From Candidatus Peribacteria bacterium (lineage in GTDB: Bacteria > Patescibacteriota > Gracilibacteria > UBA1369 > 2-02-FULL-48-14), in NCBI GenBank assembly GCA_943349825.1, contig CALQZQ010000001.1, positions 62,001-126,000 of the forward strand: a stretch of 64,000 nt of DNA. Direction: 5' to 3'. The position numbers and the translations under genes are program-made. This document shows positions 41,342 through 50,995 of this stretch, one piece after another. A model generated the notes under the pieces. The model was not told the origin of the DNA. It made no database searches and was given only the letters and a program-made list of their open reading frames with translations. Positions within the stretch are counted from its first letter, which is position 1; each line of letters begins with the position of its first letter.

Positions 41342-41713
41342 GTGGATACATCTAACCCCTACGCCATGATGTACGGTTATAGCTCTGGTACTGGTCTTGC
41401 TGCTGTGGGAATGCATTTTCATATGCTTTTTGTTTTGCTCCTCTTATTCGGTTTTGTGGCCGGTTGGGTGTGGATGATGCGTTTTGCGAACAAAGAACAG
41501 GTCAAACAGTGGTTTTGGATGGCGGTGATTGCTGGAGCGCTCGGCATGATTTTTACGGCTCCAATGGCTTTTGCAGGCATGCAAAGCATGATGCAGGGTT
41601 GGGATGATTCTTCTGTCACCACTGACAATGAAGATCAGTTCCGTGGCATGATGGAGTGGTATTACGAAGATCAGGAAAACAGCGCGGATTCTAGTTCCAC
41701 GACTATTCAGTAA
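41342..41713 (+). CDS. hypothetical membrane protein
   Basis: Two to three TM segments; complete ORF between two tRNAs. Confidence 0.65.
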   Translation: MDTSNPYAMMYGYSSGTGLAAVGMHFHMLFVLLLLFGFVAGWVWMMRFANKEQVKQWFWMAVIAGALGMIFTAPMAFAGMQSMMQGWDDSSVTTDNEDQFRGMMEWYYEDQENSADSSSTTIQ

Positions 41714-41721
41714 AAGGAGAG

Positions 41722-41798
41722 TGGTAGCTGGGGGCGGACTTGAACCGCCGACCCCGGACTTATGAAGCCCGTGCTCTAACCAACTGAGCTACCCAGCC
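41722..41798 (-). tRNA. tRNA with CAT anticodon (elongator Met or Ile2)
   Basis: GGCTGGGTAGCTCAGTTGGTTAGAGCACGGGCTTCATAAGTCCG...CCCAGCTACCA. Confidence 0.9.
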
Positions 41799-41844
41799 AC
41801 GCCGAGCAGTCTAAAGAAAGGCTCTCGGTTTGGCAAGTCCCAGA

Positions 41845-42258
41845 TCAACTCTTAAACGGATTACTGGAAAAGAAGAATTTCCACCATTTTTTGGGATTGG
41901 GCCAGGAGGCACGGATCTGTTCGGACAGGGCCGCGGTGTCTTCGTCTTGGGAAAGTACGATCAAGTCTTCATCGGGGATGACGATTACTTTTTCACCGGG
42001 ATTGACCAGGTTCAGGTTCTGTTTGGCGATTTTGTCGATGTATTCCTCGGAAATGTAATAGGCCAGGTCGTCCTGCTTTTGCTTATTTTCGCTTTGGAGT
42101 TCCTCGTTGCGGGCCTCAAATTCGGCGATGTGCTTTTCGATTTGATAGTTTTCGTAAATGGAAACGGCCAGGTTGTAAAGCATGTAGGCGACGATGAAAA
42201 AGCCCACGATGAGTACGAGGCGCATCATTCCAAATTGGCTGTCGTAGCTTTCGTTCAT
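41845..42258 (-). CDS. FtsB/DivIC-like septum protein
   Basis: ATG at 42258: short cytoplasmic end, one TM, coiled coil (ENYQIEKHIAEFEARNEELQSENKQKQDDLAYY), NLVNPGEKVIVI. Confidence 0.75.
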   Translation of the reverse strand: MNESYDSQFGMMRLVLIVGFFIVAYMLYNLAVSIYENYQIEKHIAEFEARNEELQSENKQKQDDLAYYISEEYIDKIAKQNLNLVNPGEKVIVIPDEDLIVLSQDEDTAALSEQIRASWPNPKKWWKFFFSSNPFKS

Positions 42259-42297
42259 TGTTTTTGCTAAACTGGGTGGCACTACTATATAGGACAC

Positions 42298-43542
42298 ATG
42301 CAATTTTTTGAAGACACTTCTAAGGTTTATTTCATCGGAATCGGTGGGATTGGAATGAGCGGTTTGGCGCGCCTGTTTTTGGCTCAAGGAAAAGAGGTTT
42401 TGGGCAGTGATGCCCAGGATTCTTCCACTGTAGAGGAGCTGCGAGCGGAAGGCATTTCCGTGGCGCTCGGGCACGATCCCGATCAGGTGCCGGATGATGC
42501 CGAATTGGTGGTTTATAGCGAAGCGATTCCCGAAGACAACGAAGAATTGGTGGCGGCCCGCGACTTGGACATTCCCACCATGACCTATTTCCAGGCACTA
42601 GGCCGATTTACGGATGCTTACCATTTGGTGGCGGTGGCGGGTACTCATGGAAAAACTACGACTACCGCGATGCTCGCCCTGATTTTGGATCGGGCTGGAC
42701 TCGACCCCACGGTGGTGGTGGGCAGTAAGCTCAAGGAATTTGGAAACCGTAATGTGCGGGTGGGCGCCAGCGACATTTTTGTGGTGGAGGCGTGTGAATA
42801 CCGACGTAATTTTTTGAGTTTGAATCCGCAGCTTTTGGGGATCACGAATATTGAACTCGACCATGTGGATTATTTTAAATCTCAGGAAGATTATGAACTC
42901 GCTTTCCGTGAACTTTCTGACCAGAGCGACGAAGTGTTGTGGCCGGACGATGTGAGTGAATACGAGGGAGAAGTGGGCGTGCCCGGTGCGCACAATTTGA
43001 TGAATGCGGGCATGGCGGCGGCCCTCGCGAGGCGACTGGGAGTTTCTGAAGGGATGATCGCGGACAGCCTGAAGGAATACGAGGGCGCATGGCGACGTTT
43101 TGAATACCGTGGCACGGCCTGCGGGGCTTTGATTTACGACGATTATGCGCATCATCCTAGCGAGATCATGGCGACCCTGGAGGGTGCCCGTGAGAAGCAT
43201 CCAGATGCGCGGATTGTGGCGGTGTTTCAGCCACATCAGTACAGTCGCACGGCGGCCTTGCTGGATGCCTTTGCCGAAAGTTTTGAGTATGCCGATGAAG
43301 TGATTGTTCCCAACATTTATGAAGCCCGCGACACGGATGCGGACAAACACGCCGTTTCTCCGGAAGATTTGGTGGAAGCCATTACGACTTATCACGATGA
43401 CGTGCGTTTTGGCGACGGATTGGAAAATACCGCGGAATATTTGCTCGAAACCATTCAAGATGGCGACTTGGTGCTCTTCATGGGTGCAGGGGATGTGAAT
43501 TCCATCATTCCCAGGATTCTCGATGAGGGGAAGTGGCGCTAA
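42298..43542 (+). CDS. murC: UDP-N-acetylmuramate-L-alanine ligase family
   Basis: VYFIGIGGIGMSGLARL; VAVAGTHGKTTTTAML; YDDYAHHPSEIMATLEGAREKHP; FQPHQYSRT. Confidence 0.92.
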   Translation: MQFFEDTSKVYFIGIGGIGMSGLARLFLAQGKEVLGSDAQDSSTVEELRAEGISVALGHDPDQVPDDAELVVYSEAIPEDNEELVAARDLDIPTMTYFQALGRFTDAYHLVAVAGTHGKTTTTAMLALILDRAGLDPTVVVGSKLKEFGNRNVRVGASDIFVVEACEYRRNFLSLNPQLLGITNIELDHVDYFKSQEDYELAFRELSDQSDEVLWPDDVSEYEGEVGVPGAHNLMNAGMAAALARRLGVSEGMIADSLKEYEGAWRRFEYRGTACGALIYDDYAHHPSEIMATLEGAREKHPDARIVAVFQPHQYSRTAALLDAFAESFEYADEVIVPNIYEARDTDADKHAVSPEDLVEAITTYHDDVRFGDGLENTAEYLLETIQDGDLVLFMGAGDVNSIIPRILDEGKWR

Positions 43543-44855
43543 ATCCTCGGTTTAGTGAGAGTGCCGCTGGCGGAGTCCATCACTTCAATGCCGTCGGCTT
43601 CGAGGGCTTTTCGGAGTTCATCTGCTTTGGCCCAGTCTTTGGTTTGGCGAGCTTGGTCGCGGTCTGCCACGAGCTGTTCTTGGGTGGGCGTGAGGGCGAA
43701 GTCTGTGGGAAGAATTTGGAGGATTTCATTCACTTTTTCGAGTGTGGCCTGAATGTTTTCGGGTTCGTTTTTCATCCATTCAAAGAGCACGGCGAGGCCG
43801 CCGGCGATGTCGATGTCGTTGGCGAGTTTTTCGCCGAAGAGCTTGAGGACGTCCGGGTCGGCTTCGGTGCTGCCGTCTTTGTGAGTGAGGTAGAATTCGT
43901 CGAGATTTTTGAGAGTGTTGCGGGCTTGTTCCAGCAGTTCCATGGAATATTCAATCGGCGAGCGGTAGTGGCTGCCGAGGAGAAAGAACCGGATGATGCG
44001 GGGGTCGTACTTTTCAAAAATATCTTTGAGAGTGAAGAAGTTGCCTAGGGATTTGCTCATTTTTTCTTGGTCCACGGTGATGTAGCCGTTGTGCATCCAA
44101 ATACGGGAGACGGGTTTTTCGGTCGCCGCTTCTGTTTGGGCAATTTCACATTCGTGGTGGGGGAATTTGAGGTCGAGTCCTCCACCATGAATATCGAAGT
44201 TGGGGCCGAGCAAGGTGCCGGCCATGGCGCTGCATTCGATGTGCCAACCCGGGCGACCTTCTCCCCACGGGCTCGCCCAAAAGGGCTCGCCCTCTTTCTT
44301 CAGTTTCCACAGCACAAAATCTTGATGGTTGCGTTTGTCGGTGCGTTCTTCCACACGAGCGCCGGCTTCGAGCTCGTCCATTTTTTGGTGGGAGAGCTTG
44401 CCGTAGTCGCCAAAGCTGCTCACGTCAAAATACACGCCGTCTTCCAGAGTGTAGGCGTGGCCTTTTTCTTCGAGCGTTTTGATGAGAGCGATCATTTCGT
44501 CCACGTATTCGGTGGCACGGGGACGGAAGCTAGGCTCCTTCACATTGAGGGCGCCGTAATCGCGTTCGTATTCTGGGATCACACGGTCGGCGAGCTCGGG
44601 TACGGTGATGCCATCGCGGTCGGCGCGGGCGATCATTTTATCTTCGATGTCGGTGATGTTGCTCACAAAAGTCACGTCGTAACTGGACCATTCCAGAAAG
44701 CGGCGAATCACGTCGAAGGCTACGGCGCTGCGGCCATGCCCCAAGTGAGCGCTGTCGTAAACGGTGGGGCCACAGACGTACATTTTTATATTTTCACCGG
44801 GTTCTTTGCCGAGCGGAACTTTTCCTCCGCGGAGACTGTCATAAAGTTGAATCAT
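43539..44855 (-). CDS. cysS: cysteinyl-tRNA synthetase
   Basis: MYVCGPTVYDSAHLGHGRSAVAFDVIRR; WHIECSAM; HGGGLDLKFPHHECEIAQ; KMSKSLGNFFTL. Confidence 0.97.
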   Translation of the reverse strand: MIQLYDSLRGGKVPLGKEPGENIKMYVCGPTVYDSAHLGHGRSAVAFDVIRRFLEWSSYDVTFVSNITDIEDKMIARADRDGITVPELADRVIPEYERDYGALNVKEPSFRPRATEYVDEMIALIKTLEEKGHAYTLEDGVYFDVSSFGDYGKLSHQKMDELEAGARVEERTDKRNHQDFVLWKLKKEGEPFWASPWGEGRPGWHIECSAMAGTLLGPNFDIHGGGLDLKFPHHECEIAQTEAATEKPVSRIWMHNGYITVDQEKMSKSLGNFFTLKDIFEKYDPRIIRFFLLGSHYRSPIEYSMELLEQARNTLKNLDEFYLTHKDGSTEADPDVLKLFGEKLANDIDIAGGLAVLFEWMKNEPENIQATLEKVNEILQILPTDFALTPTQEQLVADRDQARQTKDWAKADELRKALEADGIEVMDSASGTLTKPRI

Positions 44856-45112
44856 AGAAAGGCTTGATTGATGATTTGGCGGAGGATGCTCAATATAAAA
44901 TAGGCGGCGATGGGCGAAAAATCCATCCCTCCCATGATGGGCAGCAGCCGACGTACAGGAGCTAAAATGGGTTCGGTGCAGCGCACAATGAACTCGGTCA
45001 GAGCGTTTTTGTCACGCACGAGCCAAGACAGCACCACTCGGATAAAAATCAGAGTGGTGAGGAGATCCACCAAAATGTTAAAGGTTTGTAAAAGAAAGGG
45101 CATAGTCTGCAT
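44852..45112 (-). CDS. YggT-family membrane protein
   Basis: FNILVDLLTTLIFIRVVLSWLV...TEPILAPVRRLLPIMGGMDFSPIAAYFILSILRQII. Confidence 0.88.
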   Translation of the reverse strand: MQTMPFLLQTFNILVDLLTTLIFIRVVLSWLVRDKNALTEFIVRCTEPILAPVRRLLPIMGGMDFSPIAAYFILSILRQIINQAFL

Positions 45113-45138
45113 AGTGTGCCCGGATCTTAGCAGAAGAT

Positions 45139-47268
45139 TTAGGCGCGTGCACGCTTTCTTAACAGCACGTAAGTAAGGGCAGCGGCAACGCTGATTGCTA
45201 TGAGAATATTTTCTGCCGGACCGGATTCTGGAGTTTCGGTGATGGCTGTTTCGTAAGTGGTGATGATGGGGGTTGTTTCTACAGGGGTGCTGATGTTTAC
45301 GAGAGCCAGGCTGGGGATGCCCACAGTAACTTCGCTTTGTTCTCCTTCGGTGCCTTCCACGTTTACGGCAGCGACCGTAAAGTAATATTGCTGATTGGCG
45401 GTGAGATCGGGAATGGTCCAGTGGGTGGAAGAGTCGTAGGTTTCAGAAACGGCGTAAAGAGATTCTGCGGAAGGGCCGTAGTAGATTCGGTAGTAAGCAA
45501 TGGTGCTGGAGCTTTCTGGTGTTTCCCAAGAAAGAGCGACTTTTTCTTCGCCACCGGTGGCGGTCACGCTGACGATTTGGCCTACTTCAGGTGCAGCGGA
45601 AGTGACGACTTCTACAGGCGTGGTACTTTCGCTTTCTCCACCCACAGTGAGGGTGAGTTGATCGCGGTATTGGGCTTCGTTTCCTACAGAATCGGAAAGG
45701 TTTACGTCCATTCCGTAGTCGCCTGCGGTGCTGGGCATTAGAAGAGTCACTTGGTATTTTCCGGCTGTGGCGGTTTCGGCCATGGTGTTCACTTGGTCTT
45801 GGAAAAGAATCGCTGCCGATTCCAGTTTGCTTTCAGAAAGCACGGTTATGGTTACTGTGCTTCCGGCTTCGATACCGGTGGCTGGATCTGAACTGATGGC
45901 GTTGAGCGTGGGGGGCGTGGTGTCGATGAGCACTTTCTCGGCGGTGGAGCTTTCGAGTACCGTGTCGGTGGCATCCACGATCTTTACATAGACTCCATAA
46001 GTGCCGTCGTCCATGTCTTGGAGGGTGTAGTCGAAACTGTTGTCGAAGGCGATGTCGGTGCGGCCGGCTTCTTCTTCGTTCACGATGATCACGGCGGTGT
46101 TGCCGTATTCTCCTTCTCCTTGAACTTCAATGGTACTGGAAGAGTAGCTGCCGGAAGCGGGACTGATGAGCGTGAACTCTCCCGTACGAGTGAAGTCTGT
46201 GGTTTCGAAATTGGTGTTGTAGGTAGTGGAGGAGGAACTCGTGCTGGTACTGGTAGTGGTGACGACTTCCGTGGCAGCCACTCCCGTGATGGTGATTTCT
46301 TCGGTGTCGGTCACGGTGAGGGTGGCTGTGCCCGGTGTGATGAGCTTCACGGAAAGACTGAAGGTGTGTTCTCCTTGATCGTCTGCGGTGAAGCTGTAAT
46401 CGTCGGGAAGCGCGGCTTCGCTGTCACTGGAGGAAAAACGGATGGTGCCGGTGTAGTCCACTACGGTGAAGCCGCTGGCATCCAGGGCTTTTACGGTGAC
46501 GCTTTGTTGTTGGCTGGCTAAAGTCTCGGCGGAGAGCCCGGAAATGTTGAAGGAAGCGATGGGGCCGTTTTCAGCTAGGGCAACGGATTCATTGTTGCCG
46601 GAAAAAGCCAATTGAGGTTGGCCCAAAATGCTAAGACCTTCGGTGGAATCGAAAATCGAAAAACTCACTACTCCGCTGCCGCTGCCTGAAATAGAAAAGT
46701 TCATTTGGCCTTTCTCGTTGGTGGCGAATTCAGAAGTATAAACTTCTACGGAGCTTTGGCTGGGGATCACCGAGAGGGAATGCCCGCTCACTGGATTGCC
46801 GTAATCGTCGGCGAGGAAAATCACCATTTGTGCGCTTTGACCATTTTCCAGTTTATTTTGACTGAAAGTAACCCGAGAATGGCTGGTAGAAGCGGCCCCG
46901 GCGCTGACTTCGAAACTTTCTTCATTGGCCGCGGACTTGCTGTACCAGCGTTGAGCGGAAAGCGTGTATGTGCCTGCGGTTTGGAGGTCTGTTCCGGGCA
47001 GGGTCACTTTGCTTTTTCCATTGTCTTTGATGGTGGTGGCGAGAGTCACGTCTGTGTCGTCGGGCTTGGTGAGGGTCAAAGTGATTTCTTCACCGGCATC
47101 GGCGCTCACGGTCACCATAGCGTCTGCTCCGGCGCGTGCATCAGAAAGAGTGGAGAGCTCCAGCGGGGCTTTCCATAAGAATGTTTTTCCCAAGAACAGA
47201 GTCCCCACGACACCCCCTACAATCAGGAGGAAGCGGTATTTTTGGAGTTCATAGAGAAACGGTGCCAT
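45139..47268 (-). CDS. surface Ig-like/FN3 protein with C-terminal tripartite sorting-like signal
   Basis: Repeated beta-sandwich-like segments, FN3-like VTATGGEEKVALSWETPESSSTIAYYRIYYG; C-terminus ETPESGPAENILIAISVAAALTYVLLRKRARA. Confidence 0.75.
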   Translation of the reverse strand: MAPFLYELQKYRFLLIVGGVVGTLFLGKTFLWKAPLELSTLSDARAGADAMVTVSADAGEEITLTLTKPDDTDVTLATTIKDNGKSKVTLPGTDLQTAGTYTLSAQRWYSKSAANEESFEVSAGAASTSHSRVTFSQNKLENGQSAQMVIFLADDYGNPVSGHSLSVIPSQSSVEVYTSEFATNEKGQMNFSISGSGSGVVSFSIFDSTEGLSILGQPQLAFSGNNESVALAENGPIASFNISGLSAETLASQQQSVTVKALDASGFTVVDYTGTIRFSSSDSEAALPDDYSFTADDQGEHTFSLSVKLITPGTATLTVTDTEEITITGVAATEVVTTTSTSTSSSSTTYNTNFETTDFTRTGEFTLISPASGSYSSSTIEVQGEGEYGNTAVIIVNEEEAGRTDIAFDNSFDYTLQDMDDGTYGVYVKIVDATDTVLESSTAEKVLIDTTPPTLNAISSDPATGIEAGSTVTITVLSESKLESAAILFQDQVNTMAETATAGKYQVTLLMPSTAGDYGMDVNLSDSVGNEAQYRDQLTLTVGGESESTTPVEVVTSAAPEVGQIVSVTATGGEEKVALSWETPESSSTIAYYRIYYGPSAESLYAVSETYDSSTHWTIPDLTANQQYYFTVAAVNVEGTEGEQSEVTVGIPSLALVNISTPVETTPIITTYETAITETPESGPAENILIAISVAAALTYVLLRKRARA

Positions 47269-47325
47269 GCGTGGAGATTGTTTTTATCTTAATAGTATAG
47301 CACGTTTTTAGGTAGAGGACAATTC

Positions 47326-48516
47326 TTAGGTGGTGGTTTGCCACTCGGTGGTGGTGTCCACAATTTTGGCGTGACGAGTGCTGTGTTTGAGCACAATCAA
47401 GGTCATATCGTCGAGTTGTACGCTGCCTCCCATGAAACGGCCCACTTCAATTGCGATTTTCTGGAAGAGTTGGTCTGGGGTCAGGTCCATGCTGGCTTGG
47501 CTTTGTATGAGGTCGCAAAGGCGTTTCAAACCGTAATCTTCTCCTTGGCGATTTTTGGCTTCGGTGATGCCGTCGGAGTAGAGGACCACGAAATCACCTT
47601 CTTCCAGGGTTATATTTTTTTCTTTCACTAGTTTACTGTTGTCGGCCAGCATGCCTACGGCTATTCCTCCGGCTTGGATGCTTTCTATTTGCCCCTGTTT
47701 GGTCTTCATGTGGACCAAGTATTCATGACCGCCACCGACCCAAGTGAGTAGGCTGGTTTTGGGATTCCACTCCATCAAAATCATGGTCATGAACATGCTG
47801 GGTTTGAGATGGGGCTTTAGGTATTTGTTCAATGAAATCATGATGTCTGTGAGACTTTCCTTGATGTCGATGAAGGTTTCGAGTAGAGCGTCCACCATGA
47901 CCATCACGATACCGGCGGGCAGGCCGTGGCCCGTGGAGTCACCGATATAGAGGATGTGGCGATCGCCCTTGTTGTAAAAATCAAAAGTGTCGCCACCAAT
48001 TTCTGAGGCGGGACGCGTTTTGGCCACCACATCTAGTCCTGGAATTTCTGGTGCGAGCTTGGGAATCAGCATGCGTTGAATGTCTTGGGCAGAATCGATT
48101 TCTTTGCGAAGACGAGCATGTGTTTTGACATCGCCGGAGATGTTTTCCAAATTGCGAGTGATTTCATTGAAGAAGTGCGCCAAGATGCCAATCTCATTTT
48201 CCTTCGTGGTCATTACGCGGCGGTAGGGTTTGCCGGTGAGCAGGGCTTTCATTTCGTGAATGATTTTGCGGAGCGGCCTATCCACTTCCCACCAGTAAAT
48301 GAAAATGGTGAGCAAGAAAAAAGCTCCCAGGGCGATGAGAGCACTTTGCTCTTGAGTGAGTGTGTTGAACTCCATTATGTCGTAGACTAAGCCAAAAGAA
48401 GCACCCGCGGCAATGAGCAAAAGCAAGAAGAATGGTCCGAAAAGGGAGCGGCGTAGGAAGGACATTGGCCCCATTCTATCAGGACTCCTTCGAGTCATCC
48501 AGAATTTTTTGCACAT
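47326..48516 (-). CDS. HAMP plus SpoIIE/RsbU-type PP2C phosphatase
   Basis: Two TM, HAMP-like linker, AQDIQRMLIPKLAPEIPGLDVVAKTRPASEIGGDTFDFYN...DSTGHGLPAGIVMVMV...VLYSDGITEAKN. Confidence 0.9.
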   Translation of the reverse strand: MCKKFWMTRRSPDRMGPMSFLRRSLFGPFFLLLLIAAGASFGLVYDIMEFNTLTQEQSALIALGAFFLLTIFIYWWEVDRPLRKIIHEMKALLTGKPYRRVMTTKENEIGILAHFFNEITRNLENISGDVKTHARLRKEIDSAQDIQRMLIPKLAPEIPGLDVVAKTRPASEIGGDTFDFYNKGDRHILYIGDSTGHGLPAGIVMVMVDALLETFIDIKESLTDIMISLNKYLKPHLKPSMFMTMILMEWNPKTSLLTWVGGGHEYLVHMKTKQGQIESIQAGGIAVGMLADNSKLVKEKNITLEEGDFVVLYSDGITEAKNRQGEDYGLKRLCDLIQSQASMDLTPDQLFQKIAIEVGRFMGGSVQLDDMTLIVLKHSTRHAKIVDTTTEWQTTT

Positions 48517-50860
48517 GCTGTGCTTCTTCGTGCGCGCTCAATTTGCTGTAGAGATTTTTGAGGTATTCCAGGGTGCTTCTTTCCCATTCGTGCAGAGCCA
48601 GCCCTTTGTGGTGGGTGAGCAGCTCATGAATGGCTTCCACAAAGCGCATGTGGAGTAAGTACCGAGCCTCTTCCTGGAACTTTTTAGGCAGTCCGGAGAG
48701 GATGACTCCACTTTTTTCAAACCACTCGTGCAAAGGATTGGAGAGTTGGTCCACGAAGCTGGGTAAAATGGAATGTTCTTCCAAACGAGCAAGCGTGAGC
48801 AGGGCTTCTTTTTGAATCGTCGGATCTTTGTGCTCTAAGGCGGCAAGCACTTCCGCTTTGCCCTCTTCCCAGCCCACGTGGCCTAGCACTTGGAGGCCAA
48901 TTTTTAAGATTTCAGGTTTGGGGCTGCAGAGCATTTGCTTGAGGCGGTGTTGCAAGGAACCCCCTAGCTCTTTGAATTGCCAGAGTGCGATGAGTGCGGC
49001 GCCGCGTACCTCCGGATTGCTGTCGTCGAGGCAGGGAGTGAGGTAGTAAGTCAAATTGGGATCGGGAAAGAGTTTGAGCATTTGTACGAAGGAAGCTTTC
49101 CTGTCCGGTTGAATGTCGATGCTCTTCAAAATGAACGAAGTGAGGTCTTCGGGAGCGATTTCGTAAAAACATTGGACGATTTCTTCGCGCACGTTTTCGC
49201 TGTCTTCTTTGAGCAAGGCCTCTTTAAGTGCTTCGATCACACGATGGCGAGTGAAAGCTTGTTTCATGAGATGCTCCTGCAGGTCTTTGAATTGGCGCAG
49301 GGCTTGAATGGCGCTGAGGCGTAGACGTTCTTCGCGGTGACTCAGCATGTCCAAAATCACCCCGATGCTTTGCATTTCTTCACGTAGGCCCAGCGTATTT
49401 AAAATAGTTTCTTTCACCACGAGAGGTTCTTGTGGACGTTTTAAGAGTTTTTCCAGGGCTGGAAAATCTTTTTCGTGACCCTTTTGTCCTAAAATCTCAA
49501 TGGCGTTGAGGCGAGTGGGGAGCGCTACTTTGTGGCTCAAGTTTTGTTCACACATTTCCGAATATTTTTTGGAAAGAGTTTGCATGGTGATCAGCATTCC
49601 CACGCTGCCCAAAAGCACGAGCGCATTGAGAGCTAGGGTTTGTTGAAGATCGCTGAGCCAGAATCCGGCGAGAAGCATGGTCAAGGTTCCTAAAATGGCT
49701 CCCAATGGGCGAATCAAGCCTTGTAGAATTTCGCGGGCTTCTTCTTCCATGGAGTGAGTGAGCGCGTAGGCGGAGGAATCGGTGGCGTTTTTGAAGAGAA
49801 CGGAGGTGAGTTCGTAAGAACCGCGGGTGAGGGAGGCGGTGAAGATGTTGAAACGTAGACTCATGGCGAGCACGTTCAGAATGGTGAGGATGGGGTGGAG
49901 CATCATAGTGGGAACCACTCCGAGGGAGCTCAAAATGCGGCTGGCAAAAATGAGTTGAAGCAGCAAGGCAGCCGAGTAGAAAACAATATGCAGCATACCC
50001 AGTTTTTCGGTGAGGTCTTCCTCGCGACTGCTTTCTTCTGCCAGTACTACAGATTGGTCGCCCGCGTGCACTAGAGTTTGCTCTTCACGCTGATAAACAT
50101 TTTGTTCTACGGCTTTCATGGACTGGAATTCCACTACGTTCATCATTCCCCAGTGTAGAAGGGTGATGACCATCAAGCCTTTGAGGAAGGGAATTTTCTT
50201 GAGATCCTGAAGGCGCTCTTTGAGTGGACGAGTGGAATGAACGCTTTCCGGGGTCAAGCGAGGAATGTGCAGTGTTTTGGCGTTGTACTTCAGCACGATG
50301 GGTAGCACCAGTAGCAGTAGCAAAACTCCCAGAATGATGAACTTGTAAGGAGGAAGGTCGTGGGAGAAAAAGCTGAGTACGATTCCTCCGATGATTCCTC
50401 CAATGGTTTCGGCAGACTCGATGATGGGGAAGATGCGTTGACTTTCCAATGGTGAGAACAGGTCTTCGTTGAAAAGAGCAATCAAAATGGCGAGTTGGCC
50501 GATGAAGACGCCTTGGGCCAGGAGGAACAAGAGGAAAAAGAGGGTGTTGCTGTACTGCATCAGGCCTGCTGCCGCGATGAGGAAGGCTGCTCCCCATAGG
50601 GTGGTGAAGGTGATGAGGACTTCGCGTTTGATCTTGTGGACGAAGTGCCGGTAGACCAGGGTGCCCATCATCACGAAGATGGCGTTTCCTAGGAAGAGAA
50701 GTGGAAGCAAGGGGATCCCAACGCGGCTGAGAAAGCTGGCGATGAGAATGGTCCAACCCACAATGAAGCCGATTCTGGTGAGGAAAGTCAGGCTCCAGGC
50801 CACCAGAATGCGCGGCCATTCTTTTTGGGAGACATTGAGGAGTTGATTGAGGCGGTTCAC
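48479..50860 (-). CDS. multi-TM NTT/MFS-like transporter fused to HEAT-like repeats
   Basis: About 12 hydrophobic segments, then HEAT-like repeats (AIEILGQKGHEKDFPALEKLL..., LRLSAIQALRQFKD...). Probable GTG start at 50860 (MNRLNQLLNVSQKEWPRI). Confidence 0.75.
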   Translation of the reverse strand: MNRLNQLLNVSQKEWPRILVAWSLTFLTRIGFIVGWTILIASFLSRVGIPLLPLLFLGNAIFVMMGTLVYRHFVHKIKREVLITFTTLWGAAFLIAAAGLMQYSNTLFFLLFLLAQGVFIGQLAILIALFNEDLFSPLESQRIFPIIESAETIGGIIGGIVLSFFSHDLPPYKFIILGVLLLLLVLPIVLKYNAKTLHIPRLTPESVHSTRPLKERLQDLKKIPFLKGLMVITLLHWGMMNVVEFQSMKAVEQNVYQREEQTLVHAGDQSVVLAEESSREEDLTEKLGMLHIVFYSAALLLQLIFASRILSSLGVVPTMMLHPILTILNVLAMSLRFNIFTASLTRGSYELTSVLFKNATDSSAYALTHSMEEEAREILQGLIRPLGAILGTLTMLLAGFWLSDLQQTLALNALVLLGSVGMLITMQTLSKKYSEMCEQNLSHKVALPTRLNAIEILGQKGHEKDFPALEKLLKRPQEPLVVKETILNTLGLREEMQSIGVILDMLSHREERLRLSAIQALRQFKDLQEHLMKQAFTRHRVIEALKEALLKEDSENVREEIVQCFYEIAPEDLTSFILKSIDIQPDRKASFVQMLKLFPDPNLTYYLTPCLDDSNPEVRGAALIALWQFKELGGSLQHRLKQMLCSPKPEILKIGLQVLGHVGWEEGKAEVLAALEHKDPTIQKEALLTLARLEEHSILPSFVDQLSNPLHEWFEKSGVILSGLPKKFQEEARYLLHMRFVEAIHELLTHHKGLALHEWERSTLEYLKNLYSKLSAHEEAQHVQKILDDSKES

Positions 50861-50923
50861 TATTTCAGGTGGATTAATCTGTATATTATAACATAAAAAT
50901 GGAGTTCTGAAAAGTCCCTGAGG

Positions 50924-50951
50924 GCGAAATGAGGGTTTCAAGAGATTCACG
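50924..50951 (+). repeat. solo copy of the outer arm of the 9.2-kb nested element
   Basis: GCGAAATGAGGGTTTCAAGAGATTCACG versus GCGAAATGAGGGTTTCAAGATTCACG at 9510-9535. Confidence 0.8.
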
Positions 50952-50995
50952 TCCGGAGTGGTCGTGCGTCCGCTCTTCTGCTAAAATTCACTCAT

